The notes beneath the pieces were generated by a model. The model saw nothing but the letters and a program-made list of their open reading frames with translations. It was not told the origin of the DNA and did no database searches. From Deltaproteobacteria bacterium (GTDB lineage Bacteria; UBA10199; GCA-002796325; JACPFF01), in contig JACQUX010000038.1 in NCBI GenBank assembly GCA_016210045.1, positions 62,001 to 126,000 on the forward strand: a stretch of DNA of 64,000 nt, in the 5' to 3' direction. Every line of letters begins with the position of its first letter. Within the stretch, counting starts at the first letter, position 1. A program made the position numbers and the translations under genes. Positions 8,293-17,992 of the stretch are shown here, in pieces.

Positions 8293-10692
8293 TTACGGAG
8301 CCGACTCGATAATGTCCGCCAATGCGGCGCGTGCTGTTTCCCAGACGTCGGGGTCGGTCGACCAACTGATGTCGGAGTGCAGATACGTCGGATCGTTCGG
8401 GTTATCGATGCCGTACTCCCAATAAAACTTCGGCAGCATCTGATGCACGAGTTGTTGCACTGCGGCGGGAGCCTTGGCGGCGGCCATCGTGAGGTAATCG
8501 ACATCTTGAATGCCGCGCCGCCAGAGTTTCAGCCGCAAGCTCGCGAATGGACCTTGGACGCCGTAGGAATCTTGCGGATAGCGCATGTCGGAGCCGGGAT
8601 AGAAGAGCACGCCGTCGCCGTTGCCGTACATCCAGCCGGTCTCGCCGTAGGTCGGATCGTTCGGATCGGCGATGCAGCCGAAGGTCATCGCGGTTTGGAA
8701 GACGTTGGTCTCGCCGGTGCAACCTTGGTAATTGCTGTAATATGTCGATTCCCAATAAAACCAGCGGTCGATCTGTTTTTTGTACTGTCCCCACGCCAAC
8801 GCGCGCAATGCCACGCCGTCGTCTTCGATCGCAAAGCTTCCCGTGACCGGGCGACGGCCGTTGTAGGCGTAGAGCCGCTTATCGGGCAGGCCTTCGTAAT
8901 GGTCAGCCGTGGTTTGCCACGGCACGGTGTCGCCGACTCCGGCCGGCGCGGTCGGGAGATCGAGGTTGGGGACGTTCGTGGAGATCGGGATTTTGGTTCC
9001 GTAATCGACGAGCGGAATCGTGATCATCGACATGAGTTGTTTGCCGGGACCGGGATTGTTGCCCAGCCATTGCGCCCATTGTTCGATCTGCGGATAATCG
9101 CCGCTTTCGTCGATTAAATAGAGGAAATAGTCCGCACTCGGGGCGTTTGCGGTGAACCAGTTCACCCACGCGTCGCTGTGGGTCCGCATCCCCGCCTCGC
9201 CTTCGGCCTTCCATCCCCACGAGCCGTACGTCCCGATCGAGAAGACATTATTTCCGACGCCGACGCCGGGACCTGCGTAACCGTTCGTGGCGGTGAAAAG
9301 CGAGCCGTCGAGACGCGGCACCCATTCGGGGCGCGGTTGATCGAGGTTCCAATTTTCACTGCCGGCGTTGGCGTCGATCAGCGAGACGCGGTGACGATGC
9401 GCGAGCAGAAAATGACGGTCGCGGATTTGTTTCGAGAGCAGATCGTTCGTGGTGCCCGGATTGGGATAGAGTTCACCCAAATAGCGATCGTTGAGATCGC
9501 GATAGCCGAAATAAACCATGGTCTTCGCGCTCGGGAGGTCGGGGAGTGTGAAGTTGCGGACGGCCAAGGTCACGGGGATCTGGTGCGTGACCACGCCGCC
9601 TTCGGCGATCGTGAGTGTGCCGGTGAACGTTCCCGTCGGAGCCGTTTTCGGGATGTAGACGTCGATCCAGATCCCTTGGTTTTGACCCGCAGCGATATTG
9701 AAGGTCGGGACCAAATCGAGCGGGACGGCGATTTCGGGATACAATTGGTCGTGGTCGGGCCGGTCGTCCCAGGTCGTGCCGGGCTCGGGCGTTCCATTGC
9801 CGCTCCATGGACGACGCAGGCGGGATGGCACGTGGCGTTCGTCGTAATACGATTCATAGGCCGAGCGGCTGAGGCCCTTGATGCGCAGATAGCGGAGGTA
9901 AAACAGTTCGATCGGGCGATTTACCCAGTTAAAGATGCCGCCGCCGGTGGCGGGCGTGGATTGAATCGTCGCTCCGCCGGGCCCTTGCAATTGATTGAAT
10001 TGCACGGTGATCTGGCTGACGGCTTGTGTCGCGGCTTCGAGGACGAGGTTGCAATGTACGACTTCGTTCTTCGCGCCGAAGAGGTTGATCGTGTTGCCGT
10101 CCCACACTGTATTCAACCCGCTCGCCGGTGCGGTGCTGACGCGCAAGTCGTCGCGCGTGACCTTATCCTCGCCGCTGTTGGCCCAGACCGCGCTGAGCGC
10201 GGAGACCGGTGGAGGCGGCGGGGGCGGAGGTGGTTCGCCGGAGGAGGACCCGGATGAAGACGAGGATGATGAAGAGGAGGATGAGGATGATGCCGACGAC
10301 GCAGCCGATGAACCGGACGATGAGGACGACGTCGAAGAGGAAGAAGACGACGACGCGCTAGACGACGATGACGAAGAGGAAGCGGATGATGATGACGACT
10401 CTGGCGGTGGAGTCTCTTCCACGGGCACGTCCGGTATCGGGTCACCTCCGGAAGAAGAGGCCGAGTCTAGTGGGGCGATTTCCGGCAACGGGTCGGCTGC
10501 CGGAATGGGTGGCGCGGGCGCCGGCTCAGGTTCAGGCTCGGCGAGTGGCGGTTCCGGTGTCGGTGCGGTCACTACGGGCGGTGGGTTAGCCGCTGGGGTC
10601 GCAGGTGGTGTGGCCGCTGGCCCGCATGCCGCCGTCCCTAGCAGCAGCCACAGGCCAACCACCGATCCAAACCGCTGCCGTGCGCGACGCAT
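8293..10692 (-). CDS. Ser/Pro-linker lipoprotein with DUF4091/GH123-like domain
   Basis: 799 residues. The signal peptide ends in a lipobox LGTAAC with Cys23 as the predicted lipidated residue. A Pro/Ala/Glu tether (24-98) is followed by an almost pure Ser tract (about 99-151) and nine prolines (154-162). The globular part from about 165 resembles the DUF4091/glycoside hydrolase 123 layout: an N-terminal beta domain ([19 protein letters not shown], 197-214) and then a TIM-barrel-like region. The Asp-Glu pair at 528-529 (YLIDESGDY) sits where GH123 enzymes carry their catalytic acid pair. GH123 enzymes remove beta-N-acetylgalactosamine, but the substrate here is open. It is probably exposed on the cell surface, lifted by the Ser linker. 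It starts divergently from acs. Confidence 0.75.
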   Translation of the reverse strand: MRRARQRFGSVVGLWLLLGTAACGPAATPPATPAANPPPVVTAPTPEPPLAEPEPEPAPAPPIPAADPLPEIAPLDSASSSGGDPIPDVPVEETPPPESSSSSASSSSSSSSASSSSSSSTSSSSSGSSAASSASSSSSSSSSSSSSGSSSGEPPPPPPPPPVSALSAVWANSGEDKVTRDDLRVSTAPASGLNTVWDGNTINLFGAKNEVVHCNLVLEAATQAVSQITVQFNQLQGPGGATIQSTPATGGGIFNWVNRPIELFYLRYLRIKGLSRSAYESYYDERHVPSRLRRPWSGNGTPEPGTTWDDRPDHDQLYPEIAVPLDLVPTFNIAAGQNQGIWIDVYIPKTAPTGTFTGTLTIAEGGVVTHQIPVTLAVRNFTLPDLPSAKTMVYFGYRDLNDRYLGELYPNPGTTNDLLSKQIRDRHFLLAHRHRVSLIDANAGSENWNLDQPRPEWVPRLDGSLFTATNGYAGPGVGVGNNVFSIGTYGSWGWKAEGEAGMRTHSDAWVNWFTANAPSADYFLYLIDESGDYPQIEQWAQWLGNNPGPGKQLMSMITIPLVDYGTKIPISTNVPNLDLPTAPAGVGDTVPWQTTADHYEGLPDKRLYAYNGRRPVTGSFAIEDDGVALRALAWGQYKKQIDRWFYWESTYYSNYQGCTGETNVFQTAMTFGCIADPNDPTYGETGWMYGNGDGVLFYPGSDMRYPQDSYGVQGPFASLRLKLWRRGIQDVDYLTMAAAKAPAAVQQLVHQMLPKFYWEYGIDNPNDPTYLHSDISWSTDPDVWETARAALADIIESAP

Positions 10693-10805
10693 CCGTACTC
10701 CCTAACGCCATCGGCGGGCTTCCGCAAGCAACACCTTTCCGGTTGATTTCCACGGCTGGCGTGAGTTAGCAGTCTCGTCACGCTATCAGCAAATACGGAG
10801 GTGGT
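10693..10805. promoter_or_regulatory. divergent promoter region between the GH123-like lipoprotein and acs
   Basis: 113 bases between two outward-facing starts, so it must hold both promoters. I could not assign hexamers with confidence. A ribosome-binding sequence ACGGAGGTGG ends just before the acs ATG at 10806. Confidence 0.4.
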
Positions 10806-12782
10806 ATGGCCAATCCGACCAGCATTGAGAGTGTCCAGCAGGCGGCGCAACTATTTCCTCCGCCTCCGTGGGGCGAACAGGCTTTCATCCGTTCCCGCGA
10901 AGCCTATCAACGGTTGTACGACCGTTCCATTAACGAACCGGACCAATTCTGGTCGGAGATCGCGAAAGAGTTTTTTTGGTTCGAGCCGTGGCAAGTAACG
11001 CGGCAGTACGATTTCCGCGATCGGATCGACATCAAATATTTCCTCGGCGGTCGTACCAACATCACCGTGAACGCGCTCGATCGCCACGTCCACGGCGGGA
11101 TCGGGCATCATGTGGCCTATTATTGGGAGGGGAACGACGGCGAGATGCGGACCGTGACGTATCGCGAACTGCTCACAGAGGTCTGCAAGTTTGCGAACGT
11201 GTTGAAAGCCCAAGGCGTGAAGAAGGGCGATCGCGTGACGCTCTACATGCCGATGATCCCGGAGCTGGCCGTGGCGGTGCTGGCGTGTGCGCGGATCGGA
11301 GCGGTGCACAGCGTAGTATTCGGCGGCTTCTCTGCTGAATCGCTGAAAGATCGGCTGCTCGACGCGCAATCGACTTGCCTGATCACCGCCGATGCAGTGC
11401 GGCGCGGCACCAAAGAAATTCCGCTCAAGGAAACGGCGGATGCCGCCATGGCGGGCACCGCAGACGCGGGACAACCGGTCACGCGCTGTATCGTGTTCCG
11501 ACGCTTGGGTTCGACGGTTACGATGCAAGCGGGCCGCGACCAGTGGTGGCACGACCTGATGCGCGACGCCGCGCCGGAATGTAAACCGGCAGTCCTAGAC
11601 GCCGAGGATCCGCTCTTCATCCTCTATACCTCCGGCTCCACCGGCAAACCGAAAGGCGTGCTCCACACCACCGGCGGCTACATGGTCTACACCGCCACCA
11701 CATTTAAATACGTGTTCGATTATCATCCCGGCGATATCTTTTGGTGCACGGCGGATATCGGTTGGGTGACCGGGCACTCCTACGTCGTCTACGGACCGTT
11801 GTGTAATGGCGCCACGTCGGTCATGTTCGAAGGCGCGCCGAATCATCCGGCGCCGGATCGTTGTTGGCAACTTTGTGAAAAATACGATGTCACGATTTTC
11901 TACACCGCGCCCACCGCGATCCGCGCGCTGATGCGCGAAGGCGACGCCTGGCCGCAGCGGCACGACCTCTCGAAACTCCGCGTCCTTGGCACGGTCGGCG
12001 AGCCGATCAATCCGGAGGCGTGGCGCTGGTATCACGAACAGATCGGCGGCAAACGTTGTCCTATCGTTGATACGTGGTGGCAAACGGAAACCGGTGGCAT
12101 CCTGATTACACCGTTGCCGGGCGCATTCCCGTTGAAACCCGGCTCCGCAACGCTCCCATTTTTCGGCGTGCGCCCGCAAGTCGTGCGGGAAGATGGAACC
12201 GAGTGCGGCGTCAACGAAGGCGGTTTGCTCGTGCTGACGGAACCGTGGCCCGGCATCATGCGGACCGTGTTTGGTCAACATGAACGCTTTAAAGAGACCT
12301 ATTTCAGTCGCTTCCCCGGGATGTATTTCACCGGCGACGGCGCGCGGCGTGACGAAGACGGTTACTTTTGGCTGATGGGCCGAGTCGACGACGTCATTAA
12401 CGTCAGCGGTCATCGCATTGGCACGGCGGAAGTCGAATCGGCGCTGGTCGCCCATGGGTCCGTCGCGGAGGCCGCGGTCGTCGGATTTCCGCACGAGATC
12501 AAAGGCCAAGGACTCTACGCCTACGTCACGTTGAAGGCCGACCGCGCCGTATCGGATGCGCTCCGCACCGAGTTGGCCGCACATGTGCGCCTGCAGATCG
12601 GCGCGATCGCCGTGCCCGACCGGATCCAATTCGCCGATGCATTGCCGAAGACGCGCTCCGGCAAGATCATGCGCCGCATTCTCCGTAAGATCGCCGAAGG
12701 CGTCGTCGAGGACTTAGGCGATACCACGACGCTCGCCGAGCCCAGCGTCGTCCAGACGCTGGTTGCCGGGCGACAAGCATGA
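10806..12782 (+). CDS. acs: acetyl-coenzyme A synthetase
   Basis: 658 residues, the usual length for Acs. It activates acetate with ATP to acetyl-AMP and then transfers the acetyl group to CoA. The N-terminal WGEQAFI...YQRLYDRS region is the acetyl-CoA synthetase-specific leader. The AMP-binding P-loop TSGSTGKPKG starts at Thr275. The WWQTETGG motif that shapes the acetate pocket is present. The C-terminal hinge GRVDDVINVSGHRIGTAEVE is complete, and Lys620 in RSGKIMRR is the conserved lysine that is reversibly acetylated in characterised homologues. A strong GGAGGT precedes the start. It converges on the DUF819 gene with a gap of 17 bases. It would serve growth on acetate or acetate recapture. 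Confidence 0.97.
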   Translation: MANPTSIESVQQAAQLFPPPPWGEQAFIRSREAYQRLYDRSINEPDQFWSEIAKEFFWFEPWQVTRQYDFRDRIDIKYFLGGRTNITVNALDRHVHGGIGHHVAYYWEGNDGEMRTVTYRELLTEVCKFANVLKAQGVKKGDRVTLYMPMIPELAVAVLACARIGAVHSVVFGGFSAESLKDRLLDAQSTCLITADAVRRGTKEIPLKETADAAMAGTADAGQPVTRCIVFRRLGSTVTMQAGRDQWWHDLMRDAAPECKPAVLDAEDPLFILYTSGSTGKPKGVLHTTGGYMVYTATTFKYVFDYHPGDIFWCTADIGWVTGHSYVVYGPLCNGATSVMFEGAPNHPAPDRCWQLCEKYDVTIFYTAPTAIRALMREGDAWPQRHDLSKLRVLGTVGEPINPEAWRWYHEQIGGKRCPIVDTWWQTETGGILITPLPGAFPLKPGSATLPFFGVRPQVVREDGTECGVNEGGLLVLTEPWPGIMRTVFGQHERFKETYFSRFPGMYFTGDGARRDEDGYFWLMGRVDDVINVSGHRIGTAEVESALVAHGSVAEAAVVGFPHEIKGQGLYAYVTLKADRAVSDALRTELAAHVRLQIGAIAVPDRIQFADALPKTRSGKIMRRILRKIAEGVVEDLGDTTTLAEPSVVQTLVAGRQA

Positions 12783-12799
12783 AGCTGGGCGTTGCGGGT

Positions 12800-13951
12800 T
12801 TATCCGGTCAACGCTTGCGCCAAGAAGAGCCCGATGTAATTCGCGATTGCGTATCCCAAGATGCCGAGCAGGATCGCGGGCGTGACCATATGGTACCAGC
12901 CGTTCGCCTCGGCCAGCGCGACGGCCGTAGATGGTCCGCCGATGTTCGCTTGCGAACAGACGAAGATCGTCGCCAAGTCCGCCTTGCTAAGCTTCCCCGC
13001 AGCGAGGATCAGCGCGCCGTGTACGGCCACGATCGTGGCGACAAAAACAAAGACCGCCGGACCGAAGCGGACGATCTCTTGGATCGACGAGACCGCGCCC
13101 ATGTAGAAGAAGAAATAATAAAACAGCAACATGCCGAGCGAATACGACACATTCAACACGCGGCGGAGCGGCGTTTGCGCGACCAACAATGCGAACGTGG
13201 TGACCCATAGAATTGTCGTGTTGAAACGGAGCCACTGGATTTGGTTCGCTTCGGCGAACGCGCGGATCGGTTTCGCGATTGCAATGGAGGCGATCAAGAT
13301 GCCTCCCGCCAACGCCAACGCGTAGACGATGTTCGGAATCAGTGTGGCACTGGTCACGGGTTGACTATGTTCCCGCGCGGCGAGGATTTGCTCCTGCGGC
13401 ATTTCAGTGGAGAAAAAGCGCGAGAAACCGAACGGCGCGGAGAGGCCGATCATCATCCAGAGCGCGGTTACGACGTTGTCGGCTGCAAACGCCGCCGTGA
13501 AGAGATCGGTCGGGACCTCGACGGCCTTCGCCACGGCGACGGAGTTTTCGCCGCCCCCGATGTACGAGGCGACCAATTGGCCAGTCAAACGGCCGGCATC
13601 GGGACCGATCCGATCGCCGAATAAGAAAAAGGCGACCAATCCCCCAATCACTGAACAGGCGGAGCCGATCAGAAAGAACAGCAGATGTTGTGCCTTCAAC
13701 GTGCGCAGCTCGCGCAAATCGAGACGAAAGAGCAGCAGCGCGATCGAGAGCGGGACGACGTAGCGGGACAGCATGTCGTACGCGTCGTCCGTTTGGGTCA
13801 CGACGCCGACGTTGCCGAGGAGCAGTCCGGAAAAGATCACGAGTTGTGTAATGCCGATTCGTTCGGCCAGTTTGGATCGTGCGGCGATCCCGTGGGCGAG
13901 CGCAATAACTGCCGAGATCGCCACGAACAACGCGAATGGTTCCGTAATCAT
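12800..13951 (-). CDS. DUF819 (YjcL-like) integral membrane protein
   Basis: 383 residues with about ten hydrophobic segments and short polar loops. The family pattern is clear in the ASYIGGGENSVAVAKA stretch (around 129-144), the FAADNVVTALWMM segment, and the C-terminal ANIGGPSTAVALAEANGW region. The two symmetrical Gly-rich half-helix motifs suggest a transporter with inverted repeats. No substrate has been firmly assigned to the family as far as I know. The gene lies 24 bases upstream of no partner on its own strand apart from the SprT-like gene behind it, so it is probably its own transcription unit or follows that gene. Confidence 0.88.
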   Translation of the reverse strand: MITEPFALFVAISAVIALAHGIAARSKLAERIGITQLVIFSGLLLGNVGVVTQTDDAYDMLSRYVVPLSIALLLFRLDLRELRTLKAQHLLFFLIGSACSVIGGLVAFFLFGDRIGPDAGRLTGQLVASYIGGGENSVAVAKAVEVPTDLFTAAFAADNVVTALWMMIGLSAPFGFSRFFSTEMPQEQILAAREHSQPVTSATLIPNIVYALALAGGILIASIAIAKPIRAFAEANQIQWLRFNTTILWVTTFALLVAQTPLRRVLNVSYSLGMLLFYYFFFYMGAVSSIQEIVRFGPAVFVFVATIVAVHGALILAAGKLSKADLATIFVCSQANIGGPSTAVALAEANGWYHMVTPAILLGILGYAIANYIGLFLAQALTG

Positions 13952-13975
13952 GATGTCCCTCCGCGTATGCGCTGC

Positions 13976-14473
13976 CTAGTTGACGTAGCGCGCGACCACT
14001 TTGCCGGTGCCGCCGCAATGTGGACAATTATCTTTCAAGCCGAAGGCGTGGAAAATCGTGCGCGCGTAGGATTCCTGTTCGTAATTGTGCAGCCCATATC
14101 GCAAGTGCGCCAGTTCGTGCGCGAACGTCATCAGCAGTTCGCGTTGCGGGATCGCGATATGCTTGCGTCGCCGCCGCTTCCCCATTTGAATCAGCACCGG
14201 GCGATGCGTGGCGATCGTGATGACTTTCGCCTCCACGCTGCACGTTCCGTAGACGCGCATTTCGCGATTGAGCGGAGGCTTGTACGATCGCACTTGTTTC
14301 GGCAACGTCAGCGACGGCATTTGGCGTTTTGCGCGCCGCAAGTGGCGCAGCATCCAGCTGAGATTTTCCGATATTTTTGTCGGAATCCGGATCGGTTTCG
14401 GCTTTGGTTTGCGGGTCGCCCCACCCACCCCAGCGCGGGGTTTGGCGAGTCGCTGCTCGATAGACGTCGACAT
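13976..14473 (-). CDS. SprT-like zinc metalloprotein
   Basis: 165 residues. HELAH at 119-123 with His129 nearby (HELAHLRYGLHN) is the zinc-binding core of SprT/WSS1-type proteins. A C-terminal CPHCGG (150-155) is half of a zinc-ribbon-like knuckle. The N-terminal 60 residues are Lys/Arg-rich and probably flexible or nucleic-acid binding. In eukaryotic SPRTN relatives such proteins cleave DNA-protein crosslinks; the bacterial ones are mostly uncharacterised. A standard ATG start is used. The gene begins 141 bases from the divergent 122-residue gene. Confidence 0.8.
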   Translation of the reverse strand: MSTSIEQRLAKPRAGVGGATRKPKPKPIRIPTKISENLSWMLRHLRRAKRQMPSLTLPKQVRSYKPPLNREMRVYGTCSVEAKVITIATHRPVLIQMGKRRRRKHIAIPQRELLMTFAHELAHLRYGLHNYEQESYARTIFHAFGLKDNCPHCGGTGKVVARYVN

Positions 14474-14614
14474 CCGGCCCTTATAAGCGAAAAAAGCCGA
14501 GACGTGTCAATAACCTACTCAATCACGCCGAAAAGTTCTCGACTCGCGCCCGGAACTGACTAAAGTGACTTTGAACAGTTGCAGCGGGATCAATGTGAGG
14601 TCAAAGGAGGCCTG

Positions 14615-14983
14615 ATGGCACCGCCGAAAGTTGAGCCACAACGGGTAGCAGCACGAGGTTACGGATTAGGAAGCGAACCCCTTTCGGCGAAATTGGCACG
14701 GGCCCTGGTACGAGCAGATGCTGATTTCGCAGTAGAGTTCGTAAAGAAAAAACCGCGCGTTCAAGCCTTTCGAAGGGTGGGGAACTACAGCGTTGGAATT
14801 GATCGTGGCGATGAGGCGTTTCGGGCTTTACTGAGCGGGAAAGATCAGCTGTCTGGAAGTTCGGCAGTGCAGCTGGCGCGTGTGAATGGTGTCAGCGCCG
14901 AACATCGACAATATCGTTGTGTACTGAGCGGCGAAACGCTCAAATGCACGCCAACCGATAAGGCAATGAAGACCGCTAAATAG
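14615..14983 (+). CDS. hypothetical protein, 122 residues
   Basis: The start at 14615 is set by AAAGGAGG 4 bases upstream; the longer frame from 14579 lacks a site. The protein is soluble and basic, with a Pro-rich first 12 residues, a Lys cluster (FVKKKPRVQAFRR), and two Cys near the C-terminus (YRCVLSGETLKC). I recognise no family. Its base composition is visibly less GC-rich than the neighbours, which could hint at transfer. It is followed by hairpins and a T-rich run. Confidence 0.6.
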   Translation: MAPPKVEPQRVAARGYGLGSEPLSAKLARALVRADADFAVEFVKKKPRVQAFRRVGNYSVGIDRGDEAFRALLSGKDQLSGSSAVQLARVNGVSAEHRQYRCVLSGETLKCTPTDKAMKTAK

Positions 14984-14984
14984 T

Positions 14985-15063
14985 CCCAAGAACGGTACCT
15001 GGGAAACAACGGCCTGGTTTGACCCGAATATCCGCCGGGTTGACTTGGGCCGTTCTTTATTTT
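14985..15063 (+). terminator. possible multi-hairpin terminator
   Basis: AAGAACGG (14988-14995) pairs with CCGTTCTT (15050-15057), enclosing a small ACCCG/CGGGT hairpin (15022-15040), and is followed by TTCTTTATTTT. It lies directly behind the 122-residue gene. The outer loop is long, so this is only moderately convincing. Confidence 0.45.
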
Positions 15064-15102
15064 GCCGAAGTCCAGCAATCTACTGGTCACGTAGCCTGCC
15101 AC

Positions 15103-15127
15103 CAGGCCATGCTGGCAGCATGGCCTG
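15103..15127. repeat. perfect 11-bp stem with 3-base loop
   Basis: CAGGCCATGCT (15103-15113) and AGCATGGCCTG (15117-15127) are exact complements around GGC. There is no T-run on either strand, so it is not a standard intrinsic terminator. It lies between two same-strand genes and could be an RNA-processing or protein-binding site. Confidence 0.6.
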
Positions 15128-15250
15128 CTAAAAGTCGATAGGCAAATCAGCTTTATATCAGCAGGTTAGTCACAGGTGTGGGGTGTGGTGGAGGTGCGCA
15201 ACTCCTTGGGGTGTTGGGCCGATACTAAGAGGGGATACGGGGGGATTTGC

Positions 15251-16225
15251 ATGACCAGGCGGGTGGAGCGGCTGATCTTCCACGGCGAGGAGTGCCGACG
15301 GCTCTCGCAGTGGTCGGTCCAGAGCGGGGAAAAAGAGGTCGGGACCTCGACGTGGCAGTGCGGGAAGGCCGCCGCGCCGGTGCAATATGCCTATGGCCCG
15401 GCGTCGCAGGTCGATGGGGAGTATGTGCATGTGGGGGATACGTCGCTCTCTACCGACGTGTTTCGTCGCGAAGGGCGGACGCTGTGGGTCGAACGACCGG
15501 CTCCGGCGCCGGTGCAACCGCCCCATCCCGCGAATGACCTCCAAGCGCTCGATGCGGCGGCCAGGGCCGAGTCGCTCGCCGGCCGTTCCTTTACGGACGA
15601 CTATGTCCGTCAACGGGGAATGGATGTTTTTCTCGAAGAAGATCCGCATCTCGCCGCGATGGTGGAACATGTGGCCGCCGAGATGGGCGAATCGGCCGCG
15701 TTGCTGTACGGCATGATGTTCACTGAGACCGGCGGCAAGATCGATCGCTACAACCCGGAATACGGGGCAGTCTGTCCGGCGCTGGGATACACGATGGATC
15801 AACTGGCGCAATGCAAGGCCGACCCGCGCCGTAACGGCGCCGGTTCGCGAGGCTTGCTGCAATTTTTCCGATCGACGCATGAGACCGGCGAAGGGAATCT
15901 CTGGCGGAAATTGGGCCGCGACGCCGTCGTCCAAGCCCGTTGGAGCGCGGTCTATCCCGGCCGTCCGTGGCCACGGCGCGGCGAATCGGTCTACGCCGAT
16001 CTATTGGCGGGCGCGCGCCATTGGCAGTTAAGCCGCGAATCACGCGACTTGCCGTCTGCGAGCGCCGATCCTCGCACCGCCGTAATCCTCCGCGCCATTC
16101 ACAAGGCCGGCCCACGTGGCGAAGCCATCGCGCGTCGCTTCCTCGCTGGCCACCCGACCACGTTGACCGACCACTTGCGTGATTTCCAGCAGCTCTTCGT
16201 GCTGATCCAAGAGACTCATCGGTAG
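15251..16225 (+). CDS. lysozyme/lytic-transglycosylase-like protein of uncertain activity
   Basis: About 324 residues from the ATG at 15251 (MTRRVERLIF); the frame is open from 15176 but the first 25 residues look non-coding. The C-terminal half has an SLT-like arrangement: helix LLYGMMFTETGGKIDRY with Glu159 at the catalytic-glutamate position, and then GSRGLLQFF (198-206) in place of the family's GAMGLMQ. That comparison is by eye. The N-terminal half (HGEECRRLSQW, VQYAYGPAS) has no known domain. There is no signal peptide, so export would need another route. The ribosome-binding site is a weak GGGGG. Confidence 0.6.
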   Translation: MTRRVERLIFHGEECRRLSQWSVQSGEKEVGTSTWQCGKAAAPVQYAYGPASQVDGEYVHVGDTSLSTDVFRREGRTLWVERPAPAPVQPPHPANDLQALDAAARAESLAGRSFTDDYVRQRGMDVFLEEDPHLAAMVEHVAAEMGESAALLYGMMFTETGGKIDRYNPEYGAVCPALGYTMDQLAQCKADPRRNGAGSRGLLQFFRSTHETGEGNLWRKLGRDAVVQARWSAVYPGRPWPRRGESVYADLLAGARHWQLSRESRDLPSASADPRTAVILRAIHKAGPRGEAIARRFLAGHPTTLTDHLRDFQQLFVLIQETHR

Positions 16226-16384
16226 TTCCCGTGCAAAAAACGTTTTCGGTGCGACACCTGTCGATCATCCAGCGTGCGTCCGACAGGTACCCAGTTACCC
16301 TGTGACAAATGGATCCGCGCAGGCTACGATGCTGTCATCGTGCGAGCCAAGGCTTGATCAACACGTCGGATGAACGGGGGACTC

Positions 16385-17896
16385 ATGGTGCATGACACGA
16401 TGTGGCGGTGGGGACGGATCATGTTGTGCTTCGGCACGATGGGACTGTGCATGCAATGCGGGACCTCGGTCCCTACGAGCGGCAGTAGCGATAGCGGCGC
16501 CGACAGCACCACGGAGGACGGGACCGATAGCACTGCCGACGACAGCGGCAGCGACGATGACAGCAACTCCGACTCCAACAGCGAAGGGTTTCGCCTCAGC
16601 GGTACGATTGCATCCGGCACCAGCGGATCGCTGGTCGGCGGTTTGAAGAGCGTGGCCACAACGCCCACCGACGCCATCGCGATCAGCCCGGGCGTTCAAG
16701 GCGCAAGCTGCCGGCAAGCCACGGTGGCCTCCGACGGCACATTCGACCTGACCCTCGAAGCGGGACAACCCTGGATGGTCGTCTTCATTGACCGCGCGCA
16801 AAGTGGCGCGTCGATGGTCGTCGGACGATTAGTCAGCGATCAACTCGACGCACTCGCGCCCAGCAGCACGGCCACGAGCCTGGACCTTTCCACCGTCACG
16901 ATGGACGCCGACAGCGGAACGGCCACGTCCAGCCGTAACCTGATCGACATCGTCGCCGATTTAGGCATCGACAGCGCAGTGGCCGAACTCCTCGCGACAC
17001 TCGATGACACCGTCACGCGTTACCAAAACCCCGACATCGATAACGACGGCGCGATCGACTGCTCCTCGACGACGTCGAATGCGGTACCCTATTTTCTCGA
17101 CTTCCACGTCCGTTTCGACATGTCGCTGGCCGGCAGTCGCGCCAGCATTGCCGATATCCTCGACACCTTCCTCGCGGCCGATCAAACGACGGCCACGTAC
17201 AGCAGCACCGGCATCTATGTCGCGTATCCGAGCTCGTTTTCGACCGAGACCACCGGCACCGTGACGTTCGCCGATGCCGTCACCACTGAAGGCGGCTCGC
17301 TGCTCGCCGCAGGCAGCACGAACGCCGCGACGACCTCATTGAGTTTTTCCGATTACTATAGTTTCGGCACCGATATTGGCGCCGCGTCGGAACTCCCCGA
17401 TGGCGAAATTTCATTCGGCGTCGGCTCCGAGACGCTCACGTTTTCCGGCGTCGTGACCCCGCCACTCAGTGAATTGACGGCACCGACCGGACGCATCTTC
17501 CCATTCATCCGCTTCGATCGGACGTCGTCGAGTTGCACCAGCGGTTGTACCTTGTCGGGACTCAGTTACGAATGGCGGAAGAAGACGTCGACCGGATGGA
17601 CCAGCGCGTCGGTGAGCGAACTGGCGACATTAGTGGAAGCGAATCAGGCCACGGCCGGTTTCAACGTGGGACTCGACACCAATTCCAGCCAAACCGTGTA
17701 TTTCACGATCCCCGCCACCGCCGCGAGTGGCACGATCACTTGGGCCGCCGCCAATGCCAGTCTCAGCGGCGTCTCCGAAGCGGAATTCCTCGTGCTGACG
17801 ACGGAACAGATCTGTCACTTGGGCCTCAGCTTCGACGACACCCTCGGCATGCGCTATTTTGCAGGATATCTGAACGCCCCCGGGACGTGTGAGTGA
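16385..17896 (+). CDS. exported Asp/Ser-rich surface protein
   Basis: 503 residues from the ATG at 16385, chosen because GGGGG lies 5 bases upstream. The N-terminus (MWRWGRIMLCFGTMGLCMQCGT) is a hydrophobic export signal. A Cys follows, but the residues before it do not form a canonical lipobox, so lipidation is doubtful. Residues about 27-67 form an acidic Ser/Asp/Thr tether (STADDSGSDDDSNSDSNS). The remaining 430 residues are Ser/Thr/Gly-rich and beta-prone, with an Asp-loop NPDIDNDGAIDC near 219-230 that resembles a Ca-binding repeat. No enzyme motif was found. It has the same tether-plus-globule design as the lipoprotein at 8293-10692. Confidence 0.75.
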   Translation: MVHDTMWRWGRIMLCFGTMGLCMQCGTSVPTSGSSDSGADSTTEDGTDSTADDSGSDDDSNSDSNSEGFRLSGTIASGTSGSLVGGLKSVATTPTDAIAISPGVQGASCRQATVASDGTFDLTLEAGQPWMVVFIDRAQSGASMVVGRLVSDQLDALAPSSTATSLDLSTVTMDADSGTATSSRNLIDIVADLGIDSAVAELLATLDDTVTRYQNPDIDNDGAIDCSSTTSNAVPYFLDFHVRFDMSLAGSRASIADILDTFLAADQTTATYSSTGIYVAYPSSFSTETTGTVTFADAVTTEGGSLLAAGSTNAATTSLSFSDYYSFGTDIGAASELPDGEISFGVGSETLTFSGVVTPPLSELTAPTGRIFPFIRFDRTSSSCTSGCTLSGLSYEWRKKTSTGWTSASVSELATLVEANQATAGFNVGLDTNSSQTVYFTIPATAASGTITWAAANASLSGVSEAEFLVLTTEQICHLGLSFDDTLGMRYFAGYLNAPGTCE

Positions 17897-17992
17897 ACCT
17901 CAGCCGTGCTCTATGCAACAGGCGTTGCGCGCGGGTGCGGCGATACTGATCTGCATTTGCGTCCATGCTCATTCCCGAGTATTCTCCCGCCG

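Noticed and set aside
9995-10705. Very acidic Asp/Glu-rich plus-strand frame
   Set aside because: It is the complement of the Ser-rich codons of the lipoprotein on the minus strand, so it is a shadow.
11595-12629. 344-codon minus-strand frame
   Set aside because: Antisense of acs, no recognisable motif.
13976-14473. Possible zinc-finger transcription factor
   Set aside because: HELAH and its position mark an SprT-like metalloprotein; only one CxxC knuckle is present.
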